Below, one piece after another: positions 1 to 6,134 of a stretch of 18,562 nucleotides of DNA. Source of the stretch: an uncultured Ruminococcus sp. (GTDB lineage: Bacteria > Bacillota_A > Clostridia > Oscillospirales > Acutalibacteraceae); the NCBI GenBank assembly GCA_902773395.1, contig CACYEJ010000373.1, positions 1-18,562 of the forward strand. Reading direction: 5' to 3'. Position 1 is the first letter of the stretch. Each line of letters begins with the position of its first letter. The translations under genes and the position numbers were made by a program. Under the pieces are notes generated by a model. That model saw only the letters and a list, made by a program, of their open reading frames with translations, searched no databases and was not told the origin of the DNA.

Positions 1-1416
1 AAGCCTGGTGAAAAAATTCCTCTTGACGGTATTGTGACTGATGGTGAAGCAATGTTGAATACAACCGCTCTCACTGGTGAATCTGTACCTCGAAAGGTTA
101 AACAAGGAGATACTGTTCTGTCAGGCTGTATCAACGAAAACGGATTGCTTACGGTGAAGGTAACAAAAGAATTTGGCGAGTCAACTGCTTCAAAAATTCT
201 TGAGCTTGTGGAAAATGCTGCCGGCAGAAAGGCTCAAAGTGAAAATTTCATTACTACATTTTCACGTTATTATACACCAGTGGTAGTTATTATGGCTGTT
301 CTTTTGGGCGTAATTCCCCCGCTTTTATTTGGCGGTGAATGGGCAAGCTGGATTCGAAGATGCTTTGTATTTCTTGTAATCTCCTGTCCATGTGCATTGG
401 TGATTTCCATACCACTCACGTTTTTCGGTGGAATTGGTGCAGCTTCCAAAAAAGGAGTTCTTGTTAAAGGAAGTAACTATCTGGAAGCTTTAAACGCTGT
501 TGATACTATTATATTTGATAAAACCGGCACTTTGACAAGGGGTGTATTTGATGTTTCGCATATTTCAGTAAGCAACGGTTTTTCAAAACAAAAGGTTTTA
601 GAGCTTGCTGCAAAAGCCGAATGTATGTCCAATCACCCTATTGCCCGTTCTATTGTTAATGCGTACAATAAGGATATAAATAAAGATGAGATTAATAACT
701 ATTCCGAGATATCAGGTCATGGAGTATGTGCAAATGTCAATCTTCAAAGTGTTCTTGCCGGAAATGAAAAACTAATGATTAAAAATCATATTGACTTTGA
801 GAAAACCGATAAAGTCGGAACAGCTGTTTATATTGCTATTGACGGAAAATTTGCCGGCTGCATTGTGATTTCAGATGAAATAAAGACTGACAGCAAAAAA
901 GCAATTGACGGACTCAAGGAGCTTGGTATTACAAAGACTGTTATTCTAACAGGTGACAGTAAGATAATAGCAGAATCAGTTGCTAATGAGTTAGGTGTAA
1001 CAGAATATTATGGTGAGCTTCTACCTGATCAAAAGGTTGAACAGCTCGAAAAGCTGGATCTTGAAAAGCAGCCTAATAAAAAACTGGCTTTTGTCGGTGA
1101 CGGTATTAACGATGCACCTGTACTGGCTCGTGCAGATGTAGGTATCGCAATGGGAGCATTAGGTTCTGATGCAGCTATTGAGGCTGCCGATGTTGTATTG
1201 ATGACAGATGAACCTTCAAAGTTGATTGATGCAATAAGTGTAGCTCGCTGTACAAAGAAAATTGTTCTGCAAAACATTGCGTTTGTTATAGCAATTAAAA
1301 TTCTTTTCCTCGTTCTTGGTGCGTTTGGTATTGCCGGAATGTGGGAAGCTGTTTTTGGGGACGTTGGCGTTATGATTCTTGCTGTTATAAATTCTATGAG
1401 AATATTAAAAAAGTAA
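1..1416 (+). CDS. Heavy-metal translocating P-type ATPase, Zn/Cd type (5' end missing)
   Basis: This is a P1B-type ATPase that would pump divalent metal (probably Zn2+/Cd2+) out across the cytoplasmic membrane using ATP. The reading frame is open from base 1, so the gene starts outside the window; the first internal ATG at base 34 lies inside the conserved actuator loop (KPGEKIPLDG... TGES) and is not the start. In order I see the TGES dephosphorylation loop, the membrane metal site CPC (bases 385-393), the phosphorylation motif DKTGTLT (517-537), an SNHP motif typical of P1B pumps, the TGDS and GDGINDAP hinge motifs, and two C-terminal membrane helices. The last helix carries an Asp (FGDVG...), as in ZntA/CadA rather than copper pumps. 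The N-terminal metal-binding domain and first helices are not visible. The family is certain; the metal is inferred. Confidence 0.95.
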   Translation, partial: KPGEKIPLDGIVTDGEAMLNTTALTGESVPRKVKQGDTVLSGCINENGLLTVKVTKEFGESTASKILELVENAAGRKAQSENFITTFSRYYTPVVVIMAVLLGVIPPLLFGGEWASWIRRCFVFLVISCPCALVISIPLTFFGGIGAASKKGVLVKGSNYLEALNAVDTIIFDKTGTLTRGVFDVSHISVSNGFSKQKVLELAAKAECMSNHPIARSIVNAYNKDINKDEINNYSEISGHGVCANVNLQSVLAGNEKLMIKNHIDFEKTDKVGTAVYIAIDGKFAGCIVISDEIKTDSKKAIDGLKELGITKTVILTGDSKIIAESVANELGVTEYYGELLPDQKVEQLEKLDLEKQPNKKLAFVGDGINDAPVLARADVGIAMGALGSDAAIEAADVVLMTDEPSKLIDAISVARCTKKIVLQNIAFVIAIKILFLVLGAFGIAGMWEAVFGDVGVMILAVINSMRILKK

Positions 1417-1433
1417 AACTAATTCTAAAGATT

Positions 1434-1472
1434 AAACCCGATTCTCTTCTCTATAAAAAGCGAATCGGGTTT
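1434..1472. terminator. Hairpin between convergent genes (likely bidirectional terminator)
   Basis: A perfect 11-bp inverted repeat, AAACCCGATTC at 1434-1444 and GAATCGGGTTT at 1462-1472, has a 17-nt loop. It lies 17 bp after the ATPase stop and 22 bp after the stop of the opposite-strand spore gene. The stem ends in TTT on both strands but no long T tract follows, so termination may be only moderate. Confidence 0.7.
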
Positions 1473-1494
1473 GTCATCAGCGTATATTATATTA

Positions 1495-3036
1495 TCAAAC
1501 TGGAATCATTAACATTCTGTCGGAAGTAAGTATATCCTCTGTTAAATCGTTCTCCTGTCTTACCTGTGTTACACTGGTACAGTAATCTCTTGCAATCCCC
1601 CATACATCTTCCCCTTCAGTGGCAAAGTAAAGAATAAGTGATGTAGAATCGCTTTCCTTGCGGCGTTTCTTATCCTCATCAGCTTTTACAGATGATACTG
1701 CTGTTGTGCTGATTGTGTTGTAAATCTCGCCTGATATGAGCATTTCGGTTCGGACTTCAATTCTCTTTTCAGAGCAGAATCTAAAGCCCACGGAGATACA
1801 TTCGGGAGATACGTAACTGCTGAGCTGCGAAAGCTTGGGGATATCATTCACTGTGTGATTATACTCCATTGTTCGTTCAGTGTAAATCACATTGTTATCA
1901 GGATCTACAGCTAAGATACAAACATTGTATTTGCCGGTAAGCGAGGTTTTGTCGTCCGTCTGGCTGCAAATAACGCTGCCCTTTTCTACCCATACATCTA
2001 TTACCTTAGAAATTGATGTATCAGTAAAATCAACTGTTGACTTATCTATAATAGTTTCCTTGACATTTGCGATAAGCTGTGGCAGTGTATTGGCGGTATA
2101 TTCAGGTTCGATTGCATATTTCGTTGAATAGCAGTCTGTTATAACCATAGTGTCACGCTTTTCGAAAGAAAAAGCCGTAACGCAAAGCTTTGCAGAGAGT
2201 ACAGGCAGCGGATCATCAAAGCCTATTTCACTACGCAAAGTTACACTGTAATTCATAACTTCTGTTCTTACGGCACATTCACTTTTTTCGGTAACTCCAT
2301 TCAAATCTATTACCTGACTAAATGGGATATTATACTCCATTGTTTCTACCTTTCCGCTATCAAGATCTGAAAGGTACATTATCTTAACCAACAGTTCACC
2401 TTTGTACATGATCTTGTTAGCGATTGGCTTACATTCGCTGCATACTGCTCGAATATCGCTTCTTATGACAGCTTGAATTGCTGGTCTGTTTTGACCTGTT
2501 TCGAGAGTTTCTGTTACAGAAAACTGCTGCTGAGAAAGTCCCTCAAGGTAGGAGTAGTCGATTGTTTGCTTCTTCTGCTGAATATCATCGCCTTGTATAT
2601 GTGTACAGGTGCGAACCTCAGACTTATCAATAACCTTAATAAGCACATTGAAGGCTCCGTGAATGTTAAGACGGCGAGGCGACAAGGCACGGCAGTTAAG
2701 ATAATTCACCTTGATGTCCGTTTGAACAACCGCAAACTGAGGCGTATCCTTCAGATTGCTGCTGATGCTAAATGGATAGCTCTGCTCGGTGCAGCGGACA
2801 GATGTTTTGATGGCATCTATGTAGATGATTCGCACTACACTTATGCCCTCGATCTCAATTCTGTCGCCAATAATGTTTTTACTTTCAATGTGGGGTTCTA
2901 TCTGGCACTTCAGAATTTTCTGAATGTCCGGACAATAATCCGGAAGCCCGAAATCTGCATCTACTGTCTGTTCGCTGTTTTCCTCAAAGATCACCTTACT
3001 AACAAAAATACCATCTGTTTTTACAGGATATTCCAT
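1495..3036 (-). CDS. SPOCS (DUF3794) domain and C-terminal LysM protein, SipL-like spore coat morphogenesis protein
   Basis: The 513-residue product has repeated SPOCS/DUF3794-type segments, beginning near residue 10 (VDADFGLPDYCPDIQKIL, a hallmark of the family) with a second copy in the middle third. A LysM domain fills roughly residues 467-513 (ATEGEDVWGIARDYC ... LMIPV). This is the architecture of clostridial SipL, which binds SpoIVA through its LysM domain and anchors the coat on the forespore surface. There is no signal peptide or membrane segment, which fits a mother-cell cytosolic protein. The ATG is supported by AAAGGAGAG at 3044-3052. Clostridia can carry several SPOCS proteins, so orthology to SipL is likely but unproven. 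The gene is divergent from nrdD and convergent with the ATPase. Confidence 0.85.
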   Translation of the reverse strand: MEYPVKTDGIFVSKVIFEENSEQTVDADFGLPDYCPDIQKILKCQIEPHIESKNIIGDRIEIEGISVVRIIYIDAIKTSVRCTEQSYPFSISSNLKDTPQFAVVQTDIKVNYLNCRALSPRRLNIHGAFNVLIKVIDKSEVRTCTHIQGDDIQQKKQTIDYSYLEGLSQQQFSVTETLETGQNRPAIQAVIRSDIRAVCSECKPIANKIMYKGELLVKIMYLSDLDSGKVETMEYNIPFSQVIDLNGVTEKSECAVRTEVMNYSVTLRSEIGFDDPLPVLSAKLCVTAFSFEKRDTMVITDCYSTKYAIEPEYTANTLPQLIANVKETIIDKSTVDFTDTSISKVIDVWVEKGSVICSQTDDKTSLTGKYNVCILAVDPDNNVIYTERTMEYNHTVNDIPKLSQLSSYVSPECISVGFRFCSEKRIEVRTEMLISGEIYNTISTTAVSSVKADEDKKRRKESDSTSLILYFATEGEDVWGIARDYCTSVTQVRQENDLTEDILTSDRMLMIPV

Positions 3037-3077
3037 TAAATAACTCTCCTTTATCTTTCAAAAGTTGTGTCTAATTG

Positions 3078-3103
3078 ATTATATGTAGTTATGAAATCTA
3101 TTA
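3078..3103 (-). promoter_or_regulatory. Candidate sporulation (sigma-E-like) promoter for the SPOCS-LysM gene
   Basis: On the minus strand CATATAAT (3078-3085) matches the sigma-E -10 consensus CATACAMT at all but one position and would place the transcript start about 35 nt before the ATG. The only upstream candidate, TAATAGA (3097-3103), matches the -35 consensus partly and is a few bases too close. The family is normally sigma-E controlled, so the site is plausible but not secure. Confidence 0.3.
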
Positions 3104-3116
3104 GAACCACCAACTT

Positions 3117-3153
3117 AATATTTGTCTATAATAAATACAATTCGACAAATATT
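3117..3153. promoter_or_regulatory. 10-bp inverted repeat containing a Spo0A-box-like site
   Basis: AATATTTGTC (3117-3126) and GACAAATATT (3144-3153) form a perfect inverted repeat around a 17-bp spacer. The right arm overlaps TTCGACAAA (3141-3149), which reads TTTGTCGAA on the minus strand and matches the core Spo0A box TGTCGAA. The left arm keeps only TTTGTC. It lies 81-117 bp upstream of the spore protein start and on the nrdD side of its promoter candidate. The use of either element as an operator is inferred. Confidence 0.45.
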
Positions 3154-3208
3154 ATTACAAAGTATAAAAATTTTATTTTAATTCCTTTTTGCAATTAAAA
3201 TCATTCAG

Positions 3209-3224
3209 ATACAATATATAGTAT
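3209..3224 (+). promoter_or_regulatory. NrdR box 1
   Basis: ATACAATATATAGTAT agrees with the NrdR box consensus acaCwAtATaTwGtgt at 14 of 16 positions, including the CxAxATxTxG core. It is the upstream member of a pair with its centre 32 bp from the second box, about three helical turns. NrdR is the (d)ATP-sensing repressor of ribonucleotide reductase genes. Confidence 0.8.
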
Positions 3225-3240
3225 ATACTAGACTGTTCAA

Positions 3241-3256
3241 CCACAATATCTAGTGG
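3241..3256 (+). promoter_or_regulatory. NrdR box 2
   Basis: CCACAATATCTAGTGG keeps the palindromic core CAATATCTAG and matches the NrdR consensus at 12 of 16 positions. Its in-phase 32-bp spacing from box 1 and its position before a ribonucleotide reductase gene make the pair convincing. The outer AACCAC/GTGGTT arms could also form an RNA hairpin if transcription starts upstream. Confidence 0.8.
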
Positions 3257-3331
3257 TTCAGGGAGAGTTTAAGAGTCTTAGGAAAATTTCGGGTTTTTAA
3301 ATAAATATTGTTGAAAAAACACATTACACCC

Positions 3332-3360
3332 TTGACAGTCAACAGGATATACTATATACT
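3332..3360 (+). promoter_or_regulatory. nrdD: Sigma-A promoter for nrdD
   Basis: TTGACA (3332-3337) and TATACT (3355-3360) are separated by 17 bp, an almost ideal vegetative promoter, with a predicted start near 3367. The -35 hexamer is the left half of the short inverted repeat TTGAC-A-GTCAA (3332-3342). The leader to the nrdD ATG would be about 130 nt. It contains a CACCC/GGGTG hairpin (3371-3399) and an AT-rich 10-bp hairpin (3424-3455) followed by a T-rich stretch. Confidence 0.75.
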
Positions 3361-3498
3361 TAAATTTACTCACCCTTTTAATAGAACACTTATGGGGTGT
3401 GTGAAAAACTTAATAATTTAACCAATAATGTATTGTTATTGTATGATACATTGTTTTTGTGTATTTAATCTTTTTTTATTTAATTGGAGGCTTAATTG

Positions 3499-5829
3499 AT
3501 GATCACTGCTATTGTAAAACGAGACGGAAGAACTGTTCCTTTTAATAAGGTTAAGATCGCTGAGGCAATCTTTAAGGCAGCAAAATCTGTCGGCGGAAAA
3601 AATATGGAGGTTGCTAATGACCTTGCAGATCAGGTGGTAGCTTATTTAGAAAAAGAGCTTGGAGAGGATTGCGTTCCTAGTGTTGAGCATGTTCAGGATA
3701 TCGTTGAGAAAATCTTGATTGAGAATGGTCATGCGAGAACAGCTAAGGAATACATTCTTTACAGAGCAGAACGCACAAGAATGCGTACAATGAATACAAA
3801 GCTTATGCGTATTTACGAAGATCTTACCTTTAAATCAGCAAGAGATAATGACATCAAGCGTGAAAACGCAAATATTGATGGTGATACTGCAATGGGTACA
3901 ATGCTGAAATATGGTTCTGAGGGTGCCAAGCAGTTTTACGAAATGTACATACTAAAGCCGGAGCATGCAAAAGCACATATCGAGGGTGACATTCATATTC
4001 ATGATCTGGACTTTTTGACGCTTACTACTACTTGTTGTCAGATTGACATTGAGAAGCTTTTTAACGGCGGATTCTGCACCGGACATGGATTTTTGAGAGA
4101 ACCGAACGATATCGCTAGCTACAGTGCTCTTGCATGTATCGCAATTCAGTCTAATCAGAACGACCAGCACGGCGGTCAGAGTATCCCTAATTTTGATTAT
4201 GGTATGTCCAAGGGTATTATTAAGACATACAGACGTATATATAGACAAAATCTGGCAAGGGCAATAGAGCTTCTTTGTGAGGACGACAACGCTCAGAATA
4301 CTGCATTTGCAATTGCTGATAAGGCTGAGGAAATTTCCGGAAAGATTCCTCGTCTTGATGATGGTGAAGAATATCAGCAGGCAGAGCTTACATTATTAAC
4401 TGAAAGCTACGGTGAAAAGCTTGCAGGAAAGCTTCAAAGGTTTGCTTATAAACACGCACAATCAGAAACAGACAGAGCTTGTTACCAGGCTATGGAAGCA
4501 CTTGTACACAACCTTAATACAATGCACAGTCGTGCCGGTGCACAGATTCCTTTCAGTTCAATTAATTACGGTACAGATACCTCTCCTGAGGGACGCATGG
4601 TTATAAAAAATGTTTTGCTCGCAACTGAGGCAGGACTTGGCAACGGCGAAACACCTATCTTCCCTATTCATATTTTCAAAGTAAAAGAGGGAATTAACTA
4701 TAATCCCGGTGAACCGAATTATGATTTATTTAAACTTGCTATGAGAGTTTCGGCAAAACGTTTGTTTCCGAACTTTAGCTTCATAGATGCACCGTTTAAT
4801 CTACAGTATTACAAAGAGGGACATCCGGAAACGGAATGTGCTTATATGGGCTGCCGTACAAGAGTTATGGCTAATGTTTACGATCCTACAAGAGAGATTG
4901 TTTCAGGAAGAGGAAATCTAAGCTTTACTTCGATTAATCTTCCGAGAATTGCAATACTTAGCAACGGCAATATCGACTTCTTTTATGATCAGCTAGACAG
5001 TAGAATCAACCTGGTTATTGATCAGCTTCTTGCAAGATTTGAAATTCAAGCTGACAAAACACCTCGTAACTATCCTTTCCTTATGGGACAGGGTGTTTGG
5101 ATTGATTCCGACAAGCTTAATGTTGATGACAGCATAAAAGATGTACTTAAACATGGAACTCTTACACTGGGCTTTATCGGCTTAGCAGAGTGCTTAAAAT
5201 CCCTAATTGGCAAACATCACGGCGAAAGTAAAGAGGCACAGAATCTTGGTCTTGAGATTGTGGGTTACATGAGAAAGAAGATGGACGCAGCCGCACAAAA
5301 ATACGGACTTAACTTCTCACTCATTGCAACTCCGGCAGAAGGCTTGAGCGGAAGATTTGTACGAATGGACAAAGAGCGTTATGGTGTAATACCAGGTGTT
5401 ACTGATAGAGATTATTATACAAATTCTTTCCATGTTCCGGTTTATTATCCTATCGCAGCCTTTGATAAGATTAAACTTGAGGCACCGTATCATGAGCTTA
5501 CAAATGGTGGACATATCTCCTACATTGAGCTTGATGGTGATCCGCTTCAGAATTTGGACGCTTTTGAAAGCGTTATTAGAATTATGAAAGAAAGCGGAAT
5601 TGGTTACGGTTCAATCAATCACCCTGTTGACAGAGATCCATGCTGCGGATATACTGGAATTATTGGTGACGTTTGCCCTCAATGTGGCAGAGTTGAAAAT
5701 GATGAAGGTGTAGGCTTTGAGCGAATCAGACGTATTACAGGCTACTTGGTTGGTACTGTGGAGCGTTTTAATAACGGTAAGCGTGCAGAGGTGCAGGAAC
5801 GTGTAAAACATAATGTAGATAACATATAA
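3499..5829 (+). CDS. nrdD: Anaerobic (class III) ribonucleoside-triphosphate reductase
   Basis: This enzyme reduces NTPs to dNTPs without oxygen using a glycyl radical. The 776-residue product has an N-terminal ATP-cone allosteric domain (about residues 1-95, starting MITAIVKRDGR). The catalytic barrel follows, with the TTTCCQID Cys motif in its first third. The C-terminal zinc site is made of C715-C716 and C726-x-x-C729. The radical loop RITGY has G748 as the radical glycine, 28 residues from the end. I prefer ATG 3499 over the in-frame TTG at 3496 because GGAGG (3486-3490) is then 8 nt away. NrdD needs the radical-SAM activase NrdG, which is usually next door; no nrdG follows here, and the gene ends in a terminator. 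Two NrdR boxes upstream indicate repression when dATP is abundant. Confidence 0.97.
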   Translation: MITAIVKRDGRTVPFNKVKIAEAIFKAAKSVGGKNMEVANDLADQVVAYLEKELGEDCVPSVEHVQDIVEKILIENGHARTAKEYILYRAERTRMRTMNTKLMRIYEDLTFKSARDNDIKRENANIDGDTAMGTMLKYGSEGAKQFYEMYILKPEHAKAHIEGDIHIHDLDFLTLTTTCCQIDIEKLFNGGFCTGHGFLREPNDIASYSALACIAIQSNQNDQHGGQSIPNFDYGMSKGIIKTYRRIYRQNLARAIELLCEDDNAQNTAFAIADKAEEISGKIPRLDDGEEYQQAELTLLTESYGEKLAGKLQRFAYKHAQSETDRACYQAMEALVHNLNTMHSRAGAQIPFSSINYGTDTSPEGRMVIKNVLLATEAGLGNGETPIFPIHIFKVKEGINYNPGEPNYDLFKLAMRVSAKRLFPNFSFIDAPFNLQYYKEGHPETECAYMGCRTRVMANVYDPTREIVSGRGNLSFTSINLPRIAILSNGNIDFFYDQLDSRINLVIDQLLARFEIQADKTPRNYPFLMGQGVWIDSDKLNVDDSIKDVLKHGTLTLGFIGLAECLKSLIGKHHGESKEAQNLGLEIVGYMRKKMDAAAQKYGLNFSLIATPAEGLSGRFVRMDKERYGVIPGVTDRDYYTNSFHVPVYYPIAAFDKIKLEAPYHELTNGGHISYIELDGDPLQNLDAFESVIRIMKESGIGYGSINHPVDRDPCCGYTGIIGDVCPQCGRVENDEGVGFERIRRITGYLVGTVERFNNGKRAEVQERVKHNVDNI

Positions 5830-5866
5830 TCCGATTCTGAACGTATTTAAACAAAACCTTTAAAAG

Positions 5867-5899
5867 TATGAGGTGGAGAAAATTAATCTCCACCTCATA
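5867..5899. terminator. Terminator after nrdD
   Basis: A perfect 13-bp stem, left arm 5867-5879 and right arm 5887-5899, encloses a 7-nt loop 38 nt after the nrdD stop. It is followed by an AT-rich, T-biased stretch (tatttatgtatttttg) on the plus strand. On the minus strand the same stem is also followed by a T-rich run, so it may act in both directions. Confidence 0.85.
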
Positions 5900-5937
5900 T
5901 ATATTTATGTATTTTTGTTCGTACATTTAAACTCGAA

Positions 5938-5992
5938 TTTAGGTTACAACAAAACGAACCTCTAAAGCAAAAGTCATTATCCGCTTTAGAGG
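5938..5992. terminator. Second hairpin in the nrdD-pnp gap, with an alternative pairing
   Basis: CCTCTAAAGC (5959-5968) and GCTTTAGAGG (5983-5992) form a perfect 10-bp stem. On the minus strand it is followed by TTCGTTTTGTTG, so it can serve as a back-up terminator for pnp. Part of the left arm can instead pair with AGGTT at 5941-5945 (AACCT, 5957-5961), giving two exclusive folds. No gene lies downstream on either strand that would be controlled, so I read it as a terminator rather than an attenuator. Confidence 0.6.
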
Positions 5993-6050
5993 GTCTATTT
6001 CAAATATATGTCATTAATTATTAAATCTCAATGACTTTATCTCTCCTAAC

Positions 6051-6100
6051 AAAACTAGCATCACATTCAACAAACGTGCGTTGTATGTGATACTAGTTTT
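6051..6100 (-). terminator. Terminator of the rpsO-pnp unit
   Basis: The arms 6051-6066 and 6085-6100 pair over 16 bp. The only non-Watson-Crick position is U-G in minus-strand RNA but C-A in plus-strand RNA. A further CAAC/GTTG helix lies inside. On the minus strand the stem ends in TTTTGTT, 35 nt past the pnp stop, which is where a pnp terminator is expected. Confidence 0.75.
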
Positions 6101-6134
6101 ATATCAAAGATTTTTATACGCAGCTAATATGCTA

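Noticed and set aside
2473..3039. A 188-codon open frame on the plus strand opposite the SPOCS-LysM gene
   Set aside because: It is fully antisense to a well-supported gene with a good ribosome binding site, and its translation resembles no family.
3347..3360. TATACTATATA near-palindrome as a third NrdR box
   Set aside because: It lacks the CxAxATxTxG core and is explained by the -10 region of the promoter.
3499..5829. Possible frameshift or pseudogene status of nrdD because nrdG is missing
   Set aside because: The frame is intact, with ATP cone, catalytic Cys, zinc site and radical glycine all present.
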